NCBI RefSeq assembly: GCF_014696875.1
Contig: NZ_JACJQV010000164.1
Location: forward strand, 1 to 36,053
From: Microcystis wesenbergii FACHB-1317
GTDB taxonomy: Bacteria; Cyanobacteriota; Cyanobacteriia; Cyanobacteriales; Microcystaceae
Reading direction: 5' to 3'
Length of the DNA: 36,053 nucleotides
Shown here: in pieces, positions 7,797 to 17,514 of the stretch
Layout: each line of letters starts with the position of its first letter
Position numbering within the stretch: position 1 is the first letter of the stretch
The notes under the pieces: generated by a model
Database searches by the model: none
What the model was told of the DNA's origin: nothing
What the model saw: only the letters and a program-made list of their open reading frames with translations
Program-made: the position numbers and the translations under genes

Positions 7797-10700
7797 ATGA
7801 TCGTCAATAAGCGAGAACTCAAGCAAACCTTAAATCGGGTGTACTTGAAAATTAAGCCTGATACTGAAACAATTCAGGTTTTTCAAGCTAATTTAACGCG
7901 CTTATTGGAGCAATGTGACAGCAAAAAGTCGGAAGAGTTTAATAAAAATTTGCTGATAGATTTTTTAAAAAATACCTATTATACCGATCGCTATTTTATC
8001 AATACAAAAGAGCGCATTGATCTGGTGATTCATAATAACCAGGATGTTAAAAGTCCAGTGGGGGTCATTTTTGAGACTAAGAAACCTACTCGGACAATAA
8101 ATGCAGAAATGCCGAGACTGGATAATCTCAACACTAAGGCTTTTCAGCAGTTAGTTTTATATTTTCTCCGCGAAAGGGTGACGGATAAAAATCTTGAGAT
8201 TAAACACTTGATCGTGACAAATATTTATGAGTGGTTTATTTTCGATGGCAAGATTTTTGAGGAGTTGTTTTTTGCTAATAAGGCTCTAGTTAACCAGTTT
8301 TGCGATTTTGAAGCAGGGAGACTGAGTAGTACAAAAACGGATTTTTTCTATCAACAAATTGCCGAACCAGCGATCACTAAAGTTATTGAGCAAATTAAAT
8401 TTACTCATTTTGATCTGCGAGATCTGGAAAATTTAGATTTGCTTGATATCTACAAGATTCTTTCACCAGAACATTTACTTAAGTTACCTTTTGTTAATGA
8501 TAGTAATACTTTAAATAAGCCTTTTTATAATGAGCTTTTGTATATTATCGGTTTGACGGAAATTAAGGATAAAGGGAAGAAGTTAATCGGACAAATGAAA
8601 GAAGGCGATCGCTGTGATGGTTCCCTGATTGAAAATGCGATTAGTCGGTTGGATAGTTTAGATAAAATTGCACAATTAAAAAATCCTGAAGAGTTTGGAA
8701 CTACGGATGAGGAACGGCTTTATAATGTGGCGTTGCGGTTATCAATTAATTGGATTAATCGGGTTTTATTTCTCAAATTATTGGAAGCGCAATTAATTAA
8801 ATATCATCAAGGCGATCGAGATTTTGCCTTTCTCAATTTGGCGAAAGTTCCCAGTTATGATGATCTCGATAGTTTATTTTTTGATGTGTTAGCTAGGGAT
8901 ACAAACAAGCGCGAGGCTAAGGTTAAAACGACTTTTGCTCATGTACCTTATTTAAATAGTTCGCTATTTGAACCAACGGAGACGGAACAGCAAACTATTT
9001 TTATTGGCAATTTGCGGGAGCGAACTTTACCCATTTTTGCAGGTACGGTGCTAAAAGATAATCAGGGTAATAAGCGAGTAGGCGAGTTAAATGCGTTGGC
9101 TTATTTGTTTGAGTTTTTGGATGCTTATAAATTTGATCGAGATGAGTTAGAAAATCCTCAAGAAGATAGCGAAAAGTTAATTAATGCTTCGGTGTTGGGG
9201 TTAATTTTTGAAAAGATTAATGGTTATAAGGACGGTTCTTTTTATACGCCGAGTTTTATTACCATGTATATGTGTCGGGAAACGATACGAAGAGCGATCA
9301 TACAGAAGTTTAATGAAGTAAAAGGCTGGAATTGTCAAACTTTAGATGATTTATATGAACGAATTGAGGATAAAAAAGAGGCGAATACTATTATTAATAG
9401 CCTGAAGATTTGCGATCCGGCGGTGGGTTCGGGACATTTTTTAGTTTCAGCTTTGAATGAGATAATCGCGATTAAGAGTGAGTTACGGGTTTTATTAGAT
9501 ACTTCGGGTAAGTCCTTAAAAGATTATCGGGTAGAGGTGCGAAATGATAAGTTATTGGTTTACGATGATGAGGGGAGTTTATTTGCTTATCATCCGAATA
9601 ATAAAGAAAAGCACCGGGTACAGCAAGCCTTATTTCATGAGAAGCAAACGATTATTGAAGGGTGTTTATTTGGGGTGGATATTAATCCTAATTCCGTGAC
9701 GATTTGTCGCTTGCGGTTATGGATTGAGCTTTTAAAAAATGCTTATTATCGAGAGGATGGCACTTTAGAAACTTTGCCAAATATTGATATTAATATCAAG
9801 TGTGGTAATTCTTTGATTAGTCGGTTTGGGTTGGATGTGGATGTTAAACAGGTTTTACAGAAGCAGAAGTTTAGTATTGAGCAATATCGCAATGCGGTAC
9901 AGACTTATCGCAATGCGGAAACTAAGGGACAAAAGCGGGAGATGGAAACGCTGATTGCTAAGATTAAGGCGGGGTTTAGTGCTAATTTATTAATTGGTGA
10001 TCCCAAGAAGGTGAAGTTACGTCAATTACAAGGGGAACTTTATAATCTGGAAAATCAGGGTTTATTGTTTGAGGAGACTAAGACGGAGCAAAAAGCGCGG
10101 GAGAAAAAAGTAACTAAGTTAAATAATGAGATTGATAAGCTAACTGCTGAAATTGCAGATATTGAAAGCGGTAGGCTGTATAATAATGCTTTAGAATGGC
10201 GGTTTGAGTTTCCCGAAGTGTTGAATGATAACGGGGATTTTGTCGGGTTTGATGTGGTGATTGGGAATCCTCCCTATGGGATAGATTTTTCAACCGAAGA
10301 AAAAGAGTTTTTAAAAAAATATTATGATCAAATTCATGTCCGAACTCCAGAGTCTTTTAATTATTTTTCTTACAGATACCAAGAACTTACAGGTAAGCAA
10401 TCTTTGTGTTCCCTAATAATTCCCTCTAGTTTTTTAAATCAAATTGAATTTGAAAAAAGTAGAAAATTAATACTAGGTAATTACAGTCTTATCTTAGACA
10501 TTAATCTTGGAGATGGAGTATTTGAAGATGTTACAACTCCTACCTGCATCATTAGTTTTTCTAAAAAAATATTAAACAACTCAATTCTATATGCAGATCT
10601 ATCAGATGTAGAAAGAGATAAATTACCAGTTGAGCTAGATAAAATCAATAATCTCATTGATCAATCCAATCTTGTTTCTAATCAAGCTTGTAGCTTTGTT

Positions 10701-11540
10701 TTTAAAAATCATCATCAATTAATTGAAAAATGTTATTCAGGGAATCTAACTCTTAAAGATATTGCTGAAGATGTAGCTACTGGAATTAGTCCTGGACTTG
10801 CAGATGCTTTTATACTTAAATCAGATGAAGCTGAAAGTAAGAAATTAGAAAAAGACATAATTAAAAAACTAATAATTGGAGGAGAAATAAACTCTTATTG
10901 TTTACAGCCTAAATCAGAGAAAGTCATAATTTATTTTTCTTCGGACTTAGATGTTAAAAATTATCCCAACATTATTAAACATTTAAGCTTATACAAAGAC
11001 AAACTAGATAATAGAGTAGAAACTAAAAGTGGTGTTATCCCTTACTATGTAATGTTAAGACCTAGACGCAAAAAATTATTTACTGAGCCTAAAATTTTAA
11101 TTCGACAAACTGCGAATAGAATCATTGCTGCTTACGACGAAGATCAATGGTATTGCCTTAAAAGTGGAATAATAGTTCAGTTGCCAAATAAATCAGAAGT
11201 GCAATATTTATATTTATTGGCTGTTCTCAACTCTAAATTGATGAATTTTTTATATAGTGATTTAGTTAATGAAGATGTGAGAATATTTCCAGAAGTAAAG
11301 CCAGTACAATTATTTAAACTTCCAATTGTAGTTCCTAAAAGGCAAATACAAATAGCATTAGAAAAAATTGTTAATAAAATTCTCGCCGCTAAAAAAGACG
11401 ATCCTAACGCTAACACAAGCGAATTAGAAAAGCAGATCGATCACTTAGTTTACAAACTCTATCAACTCACCTATAATGAAGTAAAAATCATTGATCCAGA
11501 ATTTGCCCTAACAGAACAAGAATATCTGGACTTACCCTAA
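7797..11540 (+). CDS. Single-chain Eco57I-like (type IIG) restriction-modification enzyme
   Basis: 1247 residues combining nuclease, methyltransferase and specificity parts in one chain. N-terminal nuclease signature of the PD-(D/E)XK kind: D75, then E93-T-K95. The N6-adenine methyltransferase has motif I DPAVGSGHF (from residue 540) and motif IV NPPY (residues 824-827). A coiled-coil-like stretch lies at about 715-790, and the part after about 835 is the likely target-recognition domain. These features match the Eco57I-type family that cuts at a distance and methylates one strand. It stands alone with no separate methyltransferase, specificity or control gene. Arginine codons are nearly all CGN up to about 10260 but largely AGA from about 10300 to 11340, so the recognition region may be imported. 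Predicted target sequence cannot be told. Start ATG has GAGG upstream at 7784-7787. Confidence 0.88.
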   Translation: MIVNKRELKQTLNRVYLKIKPDTETIQVFQANLTRLLEQCDSKKSEEFNKNLLIDFLKNTYYTDRYFINTKERIDLVIHNNQDVKSPVGVIFETKKPTRTINAEMPRLDNLNTKAFQQLVLYFLRERVTDKNLEIKHLIVTNIYEWFIFDGKIFEELFFANKALVNQFCDFEAGRLSSTKTDFFYQQIAEPAITKVIEQIKFTHFDLRDLENLDLLDIYKILSPEHLLKLPFVNDSNTLNKPFYNELLYIIGLTEIKDKGKKLIGQMKEGDRCDGSLIENAISRLDSLDKIAQLKNPEEFGTTDEERLYNVALRLSINWINRVLFLKLLEAQLIKYHQGDRDFAFLNLAKVPSYDDLDSLFFDVLARDTNKREAKVKTTFAHVPYLNSSLFEPTETEQQTIFIGNLRERTLPIFAGTVLKDNQGNKRVGELNALAYLFEFLDAYKFDRDELENPQEDSEKLINASVLGLIFEKINGYKDGSFYTPSFITMYMCRETIRRAIIQKFNEVKGWNCQTLDDLYERIEDKKEANTIINSLKICDPAVGSGHFLVSALNEIIAIKSELRVLLDTSGKSLKDYRVEVRNDKLLVYDDEGSLFAYHPNNKEKHRVQQALFHEKQTIIEGCLFGVDINPNSVTICRLRLWIELLKNAYYREDGTLETLPNIDINIKCGNSLISRFGLDVDVKQVLQKQKFSIEQYRNAVQTYRNAETKGQKREMETLIAKIKAGFSANLLIGDPKKVKLRQLQGELYNLENQGLLFEETKTEQKAREKKVTKLNNEIDKLTAEIADIESGRLYNNALEWRFEFPEVLNDNGDFVGFDVVIGNPPYGIDFSTEEKEFLKKYYDQIHVRTPESFNYFSYRYQELTGKQSLCSLIIPSSFLNQIEFEKSRKLILGNYSLILDINLGDGVFEDVTTPTCIISFSKKILNNSILYADLSDVERDKLPVELDKINNLIDQSNLVSNQACSFVFKNHHQLIEKCYSGNLTLKDIAEDVATGISPGLADAFILKSDEAESKKLEKDIIKKLIIGGEINSYCLQPKSEKVIIYFSSDLDVKNYPNIIKHLSLYKDKLDNRVETKSGVIPYYVMLRPRRKKLFTEPKILIRQTANRIIAAYDEDQWYCLKSGIIVQLPNKSEVQYLYLLAVLNSKLMNFLYSDLVNEDVRIFPEVKPVQLFKLPIVVPKRQIQIALEKIVNKILAAKKDDPNANTSELEKQIDHLVYKLYQLTYNEVKIIDPEFALTEQEYLDLP

Positions 11541-11551
11541 TTTATTCTCTT

Positions 11552-11600
11552 ACCCCCCCGATGTCCTGTAGGGCTAATTCATGAATTAGCCCTACAATGG
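11552..11600. repeat. C7-GATGTC palindrome interrupted by a 30-bp perfect palindrome
   Basis: The left arm of the C7-GATGTC-G7 element (11553-11565) is followed not by G7 but by a perfect 30-base palindrome (11567-11596) with core GGCTAATTCATGAATTAGCC; afterwards only GGG (11599-11601) could represent the lost right arm. The inner palindrome is a relative of the TTGATTCATGAATCAA elements at 6265 and 19177. Confidence 0.8.
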
Positions 11601-11780
11601 GTGTTGTCAAATTGAAAGATGCTGGGAATCAGCTTTGCCTTTTGCATGAGTGCCTTTTGCCTCTCCTGATATGTAGCCTAGACTCAACGGATTTAGTATG
11701 ATATCCTCGCCTTATCTAGAAGTTTTTGGGAAATCCCCCCCTCCTAAATCCCATCTTTCTCATCACTATTTTCAGAGAAA

Positions 11781-13811
11781 TTAGTCCTCTTGTTTACTTA
11801 ATCTTTCGATCAATTGGCGTACTTCTGTCTCCTCTTGGGTTTTTCCCTGCTGTTGATAAAGAGTAGCAACGGTTTGAAAATCAGCGAAAGCCTCTTTTTT
11901 GTTACCCATGTTGTATTTTGTCCAAGCACGGTTATACAAAGCATTAGCATGATTGGGATCGAGCTTCAGGACTTGATTATAATCTGCTAGGGCTTTAGAC
12001 CATTCCTTGCGAGCGTAGTACAAACTACCCCGCAATACATAGGCTGATTTGGCATTAGCATCAACTGCCAGAGCTTGCTCGATATCTTTGAACGCTAAAT
12101 CAATTTGGTCTAAATTCCCATGTGCCAAAGCCCGTTCTAGATGAATATTAACCAATACCGGTGATTGCGCCAAGGTCATCGGAGCCAAACCCTTGCTGTA
12201 ACTTGCCATAGCCACCTCAGGAGTGATCGCCAAAACTCGTTGATAATCTTTTTTGCTCTTTTCGACCTCTCCGATCTGCTGATAAAGTAGGCCTCGATTC
12301 AAGTACACTATCGGTAGGTTGCCATCGATCTGCAAAGCTCGCTCGTAATCAATCAAGGCATCGCGCAAATTGCCTAAATGAACTTGTATCGCCCCTCGAT
12401 CATTGTAAACCGATGCCAATTCTGGTTGTAGGGCAATGACTTGATTGTAATCGACCAGAGCCTGATTAAAATCTTCTAGGTGAGCGTAGGCATGACCTCT
12501 TTGGTAGTAAGTCAGAGCATCATCGGGTTTAATAGTCACAATTGCCGTAAAATCCTCAATAGCACCTTTATAGTCTTGTTTTTGGTATTTTTCTAGTCCT
12601 TGTTGCCATAAAGAACTTGTATCCTCGGGAGTGATTGCGGTAGCAGTATTGGCTGGGGGAACCTCTAGGGACAAATCAGCCAGATCGTGAGAGGGAATAA
12701 GACAAACATTACCACTGGTAAGGTCAGTCACGGGAATTTTTTCTTTGCAGGGAGCAGTAGATTTGGAACCATCCGATAAAGTGACATTACAGAGATTAGA
12801 CCGGTCTAATTCTGTTTTGTCTAGTTGCGCTCCCGTTAGATCCGCATTACTCAGATTAATATTGGTCAGACGAGTCGAAGTTAGGTTCGCGTGGTCGAGA
12901 ATGCCATTCACCAAGTAAGCTTGATCAAGATTAGCTTGACTGAGATCTGCTTCGCTAAAATTAGCGTTTCTTAAATCAGAGCCTTCGAGCAGGGTTTTGA
13001 TCAGTAGTGCTTGCCTGAAATCGGCCGCCGTTAATTGTACTCCTTTTAATAGTGCCTGACTGAGATCCGCCTTCACAAAAGTCGCTCCAGTTAGATTGGT
13101 CATTTGGGAATCATAGTGAACAAAGGTGCCACCATAACCAGCGATCGCCGTTCCCAGGGAAACCACGTTACCTAAAGCTTGCCACCAAGGAGTTTGAGCT
13201 TTATCGGGTGAAAAATCCGCACCTTTAAGATTGGCTCGATCAAAATGAACACAAGGCGCCCACACCGCTCGTAATTTCGCTTGTTCTAAGTTAGCCCCTT
13301 GTAGATCCCCATAGACCAGAAAAACTGGTTTGCCGTCGTGCATGGTCAGATCTGCCCCTTGCAGATTGGCCGATTCTAGCAACGCTCCCCGTAATTGTAC
13401 CCCGCGCATTTGGGCCTCAACTAGATTGGCATTTTTTAAGTTGATAAAATCCAAGTTAGCGTTGACTAAGTTCGCTTTGGCTAAATTCGCCCCTTCTAAG
13501 TTGGCCTTTTCTAAATTAGCGTGGATTAACTTCGCTCCTTGTAGGTTTGCTCCTGCTAAGTTAGTATTAGTGAGATTGGCATCCTGCAAATTGGCATTTT
13601 CTAGATTGGCATTTTCTAGATTGATATTACTGAGATTAGCTTTGCTAAGATCGCAGTTCGGGCATTCTTTGGTTGCTAACAGTTGTTTCATTTGTTCGGC
13701 GTTTGCTGCTTTAGCCATGAGATTATTACCAGAAACGCTTACTAAACCAATGCTGATCACAAAGAGTCGCCAAAAAACTGATGATAACCTCGGATAAGTA
13801 TTGCTGTCCAT
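11781..13811 (-). CDS. Exported pentapeptide-repeat plus TPR protein
   Basis: 676 residues. An N-terminal hydrophobic segment (about 12-28) suggests a signal peptide or anchor. Residues about 57-360 are pentapeptide repeats of the A(N/D)Lxx type (for example ENANLENANLQDANL), predicted to form a right-handed quadrilateral beta-helix, with one nonrepetitive insert around residue 205-240. A Cys/Pro-containing linker follows, then about seven tetratricopeptide repeats (about 408-665) with typical A-x-x-x-Y/F-x-P spacing. Both repeat types mediate protein contacts; no enzymatic domain is seen. The combination is common in cyanobacteria and gives no specific role. The gene is monocistronic, and convergent with the restriction enzyme gene. 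The start could be slightly downstream. Confidence 0.85.
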   Translation of the reverse strand: MDSNTYPRLSSVFWRLFVISIGLVSVSGNNLMAKAANAEQMKQLLATKECPNCDLSKANLSNINLENANLENANLQDANLTNTNLAGANLQGAKLIHANLEKANLEGANLAKANLVNANLDFINLKNANLVEAQMRGVQLRGALLESANLQGADLTMHDGKPVFLVYGDLQGANLEQAKLRAVWAPCVHFDRANLKGADFSPDKAQTPWWQALGNVVSLGTAIAGYGGTFVHYDSQMTNLTGATFVKADLSQALLKGVQLTAADFRQALLIKTLLEGSDLRNANFSEADLSQANLDQAYLVNGILDHANLTSTRLTNINLSNADLTGAQLDKTELDRSNLCNVTLSDGSKSTAPCKEKIPVTDLTSGNVCLIPSHDLADLSLEVPPANTATAITPEDTSSLWQQGLEKYQKQDYKGAIEDFTAIVTIKPDDALTYYQRGHAYAHLEDFNQALVDYNQVIALQPELASVYNDRGAIQVHLGNLRDALIDYERALQIDGNLPIVYLNRGLLYQQIGEVEKSKKDYQRVLAITPEVAMASYSKGLAPMTLAQSPVLVNIHLERALAHGNLDQIDLAFKDIEQALAVDANAKSAYVLRGSLYYARKEWSKALADYNQVLKLDPNHANALYNRAWTKYNMGNKKEAFADFQTVATLYQQQGKTQEETEVRQLIERLSKQED

Positions 13812-14154
13812 ACCTTTACCCCCCGCAACTTTTTAAGTTTTTATCACTGAACGACTTCTATTTTGTATTGCTATTCTTGGGTTGTTGCCCTTGTCCTTAA
13901 TGTCTCGAAAATTTTATTGCTATATAATATGCGGCTAACTAATTACCAAATCCATACCCCTAGTTCCCATTGTCCCGAAATTATGCTCACATTTGTTCAG
14001 TTCAGAGATAATTTTTCAAGAATTTTCAGAATACTTTGTATTTTTGCCAGAGAATTTAAACTTTTCCAAATAACTATATATTTTTATCAGAAATAATATA
14101 TATTTAACAAATATCTCTTGACAAAAACTCCAAAATCTGCTATGGTTTCCTGCT
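13812..14154. other. AT-rich intergenic region between two leftward genes
   Basis: 343 bases, very AT-rich around 14000-14110. It should contain the promoter of the pentapeptide/TPR gene near its left end. A 77-codon rightward frame at 13863-14096 has no ribosome site and an unconvincing composition, so I do not call it. No terminator hairpin for bioD is apparent. Confidence 0.4.
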
Positions 14155-14817
14155 CTAAATAATTTCCGGCCAACTAGCTACCACCGAGGCCAATTTATCC
14201 AAATCCCGACGATTTTCGATAAAGGGAAAAACACCTAAAACCGGACAATTAGTCAAGGATTGAATTAAATTGATCGGTGTTAACTGCTCTATCTCCGTCT
14301 CCGTGCGCGGTTCAAGACAATTAAGGATAATTCCGCCTAAATTGACCTTTTTCTGCTCTGCTAGGGCAATATTAGCCACCGTTTGGGAAATCGCTCCCAA
14401 TTTCACCGGCACCACTAAAAGGGTTTTTAACCGCCATTGAGCCGCTAAATCCGCCACAGTTAGCTCGTGGGTGACAGGACAACCTAAACCCCCTAAACCC
14501 TCAATTAAAACTAAATCTTGGCTTTTTTGTAGGTTTAGCAGAGCTTGCCACACCGTCCCCAAAGGAATATCTCGACCTTCCAAATCAGCAGCCACAGGAG
14601 GCGCTAAGGGTGCTTGATATTGCAGCGGTGTGATCATTTCTAAGCGACCCTGAAATAAACCCTCATACCATTCTCGATCGCCTTGGCCCGTTTGCATTAA
14701 TTTCATCAGCCCCAGGGCCTTGGCGGGATAGTATTTTTGCCAATAAGCCACTAAAGCAGTGGTGACAACGGTTTTACCCGCATCGGTATCCGTAGCCGTA
14801 ATCAAAAGACTATTCAT
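14155..14817 (-). CDS. bioD: Dethiobiotin synthetase BioD
   Basis: 220 residues from ATG 14817. ATP-dependent closure of the ureido ring of dethiobiotin, the penultimate step of biotin synthesis, in the cytoplasm. The P-loop reads [10 protein letters not shown] at the N-terminus (family form GTDTxVGKT), followed by a KLMQTG substrate-binding loop and the [12 protein letters not shown] motif of the SIMIBI-class fold. The start at 14817 is chosen over an upstream ATG at 14838 because AGGAG (14822-14826) precedes it at proper distance and because the family begins just before the P-loop. No other bio gene is nearby, which is usual in cyanobacteria. The loops are somewhat divergent, so a BioD-like relative remains possible. 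Confidence 0.85.
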   Translation of the reverse strand: MNSLLITATDTDAGKTVVTTALVAYWQKYYPAKALGLMKLMQTGQGDREWYEGLFQGRLEMITPLQYQAPLAPPVAADLEGRDIPLGTVWQALLNLQKSQDLVLIEGLGGLGCPVTHELTVADLAAQWRLKTLLVVPVKLGAISQTVANIALAEQKKVNLGGIILNCLEPRTETEIEQLTPINLIQSLTNCPVLGVFPFIENRRDLDKLASVVASWPEII

Positions 14818-14896
14818 AAAACTCCTGGGCCAAGTCAAGATCAGGTAAAATCACCAATATTTATCATCTTATCCCCCTTCTCCCCACTTCCCCCTG

Positions 14897-14927
14897 CCCC
14901 CCCGATGTCGGGGGGGTTGGGGGGGTC
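14897..14927. repeat. C7-GATGTC-G7 palindrome, copy 4, with G-rich tail
   Basis: Full palindrome followed by TT, a seven-base G-run and TCACACCCCA. The same tail occurs at 3171-3192 and 22482-22497, so the conserved unit is longer than the palindrome itself. It lies between the divergent bioD and ilvB genes. Confidence 0.9.
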
Positions 14928-15113
14928 ACACCCCACTTCCCCACTTCCCAGATATTGCATGGGTAAGATGCAAAAAGAAAAAAAACTGCAGCCAAAAAGG
15001 TGAAATAGAATACACTAAATGTATAAGGATATCAATTTTGCTATTTTTCAAGTTGCATTCTAGGCAACAAAATCGCAATTATCCCTCTCATTAGAAATTG
15101 GACGGTTTGCCCT

Positions 15114-16967
15114 GTGGTTTCATCACTTCCCAAGCCCAATGACTCTTTAACAACGGTTTCCCAGCGTTGTTCTGGGGCTTATGCCTTGATGGACAGTCTC
15201 AAACGTCATGGCGTTAAGCACATTTTCGGTTATCCCGGCGGTGCGATCCTGCCCATCTATGACGAACTCTACCGCTTTGAAGAACGGGGAGAATTACAAC
15301 ATATTTTAGTGCGCCACGAACAAGCGGCCGCCCATGCCGCCGATGCCTACGCTAGGGCCACCGGCAAAGTGGGAGTCTGTTTCGGCACTTCCGGCCCCGG
15401 GGCGACCAATTTGGTGACAGGCATCGCTAACGCACACATGGACTCCATCCCGATGGTGATTATCACCGGTCAGGTGAGTCGGGCGGCCATCGGTTCCGAT
15501 GCTTTCCAAGAAACCGATATTTATGGCATTACTCTCCCGATTGTTAAACATTCCTATGTGGCTAGAAATGCCCGGGAAGTAGCGAGAATCGTCGCTGAGG
15601 CCTTCCATATCGCCAGTACAGGACGACCGGGGCCGGTTTTAGTCGATATTCCCAAAGATGTCGGTTTAGAACTATGCGATTATATCCCCGTCGAACCGGG
15701 AGATGTGAAACTAACCGGTTATCGTCCCACGGTTAAGGGCAATCGCCGTCAAATCGAGGCCGCTTTACACCTCTTGGAAACCGCCGAAAAACCTTTACTT
15801 TACGTTGGTGGAGGCGCGATCGCAGCGAATGCCCACGCCCAAATTGCCGAGTTTGCCGAGCGTTTTCAGTTACCCGTCACCACCACCTTAATGGGGATCG
15901 GTGCTTTTGATGAACATCATCCCCTCTCGGTGGGAATGTTAGGAATGCACGGCACTGCCTACGCTAATTTTGCCGTGACCGGGTGTGATTTATTAATTGC
16001 AGTCGGCGCTCGTTTTGATGACCGAGTAACGGGGAAATTGGACGAATTCGCCTCAAAAGCTAAGGTAATCCATCTGGACATCGACCCGGCGGAAGTGGGC
16101 AAAAATCGCGCCCCTGACGTGCCGATTGTCGGGGATGTGCGGGTAGTTTTAGAACAAATACTCCACAAAGCCAGAGAATTTGATTATCCCACTAATCCCG
16201 ATCGCACCCAAGCTTGGTTGGCCCAGATTGATCGCTGGCGTCAAGATTATCCCCTGCAAGTACCCCGACCGGAAGGCAGACTTTCCCCCCAAGAAGTGAT
16301 CGTTGAGGTGGGTCGTCAAGCACCCCACGCCTACTATACCACCGATGTGGGCCAGCATCAGATGTGGGCGGCCCAATTCCTCAAAAATGGCCCCCGACGT
16401 TGGATTTCTAGCGCGGGATTGGGGACGATGGGTTTCGGTTTACCGGCTGCGATGGGGGTAAAGGTGGCTATTCCCGATGAGGAGGTCATCTGTATTAGTG
16501 GTGATTCCAGTTTCCAAATGAATCTACAGGAATTAGCCACCCTAACCCAATTCAATATTCATGCCAAGACGATTATTATTAATAATGGTTGGCAGGGTAT
16601 GGTGCGTCAATGGCAAGAAGCTTTCTATGGGGAACGTTATTCTAATTCCAATATGGAAGTGGGAATGCCGGATGTGGAACTGTTAGCCCAAGCTTACGGC
16701 ATTAAAGGGATTACTATTCGCCATCGAGAGGAATTAGCCGCAAAAATTGCCGAAATGTTGGCCCATGATGGTCCAGTTTTGGTCAATGCGATCGTGACTA
16801 AGGACGAAAATTGTTATCCCATGGTTGCCCCCGGTCAAAGTAATGCCCGTATGATTGGTTTACCGAAAATTGTCACCAAGGGTTGTGAAATGCTCGATTG
16901 TCCCAGTTGCGGTGCAGTTAACAGTTGGAATAATAAATTCTGTCCTGAATGTGGGGCGAAATTGTAA
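15114..16967 (+). CDS. ilvB: Acetolactate synthase large subunit with C-terminal zinc ribbon
   Basis: 617 residues. Thiamine-diphosphate enzyme joining two pyruvates (or pyruvate and 2-oxobutyrate) in valine/leucine/isoleucine synthesis. Seen: the [15 protein letters not shown] and [15 protein letters not shown] motifs with the catalytic Glu, the central FAD-binding region, and the ThDP/Mg motif [13 protein letters not shown]...NN, where the third residue is Ser in place of the usual Gly. After the normal end of the enzyme, about 25 extra residues carry C596-x2-C599 and C610-x2-C613, a zinc-ribbon pattern. The start is GTG at 15114, without a strong ribosome site. No small-subunit gene (ilvN) is adjacent. 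A rho-independent terminator follows at 16994. Confidence 0.95.
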   Translation: MVSSLPKPNDSLTTVSQRCSGAYALMDSLKRHGVKHIFGYPGGAILPIYDELYRFEERGELQHILVRHEQAAAHAADAYARATGKVGVCFGTSGPGATNLVTGIANAHMDSIPMVIITGQVSRAAIGSDAFQETDIYGITLPIVKHSYVARNAREVARIVAEAFHIASTGRPGPVLVDIPKDVGLELCDYIPVEPGDVKLTGYRPTVKGNRRQIEAALHLLETAEKPLLYVGGGAIAANAHAQIAEFAERFQLPVTTTLMGIGAFDEHHPLSVGMLGMHGTAYANFAVTGCDLLIAVGARFDDRVTGKLDEFASKAKVIHLDIDPAEVGKNRAPDVPIVGDVRVVLEQILHKAREFDYPTNPDRTQAWLAQIDRWRQDYPLQVPRPEGRLSPQEVIVEVGRQAPHAYYTTDVGQHQMWAAQFLKNGPRRWISSAGLGTMGFGLPAAMGVKVAIPDEEVICISGDSSFQMNLQELATLTQFNIHAKTIIINNGWQGMVRQWQEAFYGERYSNSNMEVGMPDVELLAQAYGIKGITIRHREELAAKIAEMLAHDGPVLVNAIVTKDENCYPMVAPGQSNARMIGLPKIVTKGCEMLDCPSCGAVNSWNNKFCPECGAKL

Positions 16968-16993
16968 CCAAAAATTGTTAATTAATTATCCAG

Positions 16994-17020
16994 CCTCCGT
17001 TATACTTAACGGAGGTTTTT
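16994..17020 (+). terminator. Rho-independent terminator of ilvB
   Basis: Perfect nine-base arms CCTCCGTTA (16994-17002) and TAACGGAGG (17007-17015), a four-base loop, then TTTTT. It starts 27 bases after the ilvB stop. Confidence 0.9.
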
Positions 17021-17078
17021 GGCTTTTTCTCTACTGTGTGAACATCATAAGTAGGTAGGCGTTAAAAATTATCAGAAA

Positions 17079-17108
17079 CCCCCCTTATCAAGGGGGACAG
17101 GGGGGATC
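17079..17108. repeat. CCCCCTT...AAGGGGG inverted repeat with extra G-run
   Basis: Arms 17080-17086 and 17090-17096 around ATC, then ACA and a further G6 block. Another C/G-rich palindromic element of the kind frequent in this window, but of different core sequence from the C7-GATGTC-G7 family. Confidence 0.6.
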
Positions 17109-17129
17109 GAACCTAAAATCCATTCTTAA

Positions 17130-17222
17130 TTTAATTATAATCAGCTACTTAGAAATTTTCAAATAGAAGCAATGGCAGCCCTAGAAAAAGCCTTAGAAAA
17201 AGAAGCGGAAAACTCTGAGTAA
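17130..17222 (+). pseudogene. Possible 3' remnant of a lost gene
   Basis: An open frame reads for 30 codons to a stop at 17220-17222, ending in AMAALEKALEKEAENSE, a protein-like charged helix. It is bounded by a C/G-rich repeat on the left and by a palindrome starting six bases after the stop on the right. Its composition resembles the end of a real protein, but there is no start or domain. Chance cannot be excluded. Confidence 0.25.
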
Positions 17223-17227
17223 CGCAC

Positions 17228-17322
17228 AGAAAACGGGTTTCTCGGAGAAACCCGTTTTCTACTCATGCAAAAGGCAAAACGGAGAATAAATAATCAGTTT
17301 TTAATAACTGGATTTAGTATTA
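17228..17322. repeat. Cluster of three dispersed repeats
   Basis: In order: the AGAAAACGGGTTTCT palindrome (17228-17260; other copy at 96-134), the 18-mer ACTCATGCAAAAGGCAAA (17261-17278; exact reverse complement at 11634-11651), and the 39-bp repeat (17284-17322; inverted copy at 7441-7479). Between this block and serA (17323-17514) I see no gene and no clear promoter. Confidence 0.8.
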
Positions 17323-17514
17323 GGCATATCTCAGTGACAACGGCAAGAGGCTGACATCAACCCCATGGACGACAATTAAGAAGGACAACCTAAAATCTTT
17401 TCGCTAATTTTGCCATAGACTGCACCCTTTGCTTCTAAAATGGGCTATTGCGGCTAGATACCAATATTGGTCTAGCATTTGCCCGTAGACTGAAAAAAGC
17501 ACGTTATAAAGATT

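Noticed and set aside
13330-13797. 155-codon rightward open frame
   Set aside because: Antisense shadow of the pentapeptide-repeat region, where the periodic sequence keeps the opposite frame open.
13863-14096. 77-codon rightward frame in AT-rich spacer
   Set aside because: No ribosome site, no recognisable domain, and composition of noncoding DNA.
14818-14838. Upstream ATG at 14838 as bioD start
   Set aside because: The AGGAG site lies between the two Met codons and serves the ATG at 14817, directly before the P-loop strand.
17095-17115. tRNA T-arm-like sequence (GGTTCGATCCCCCC on the minus strand)
   Set aside because: No acceptor stem or anticodon arm can be built around it; it belongs to a G/C-rich repeat.
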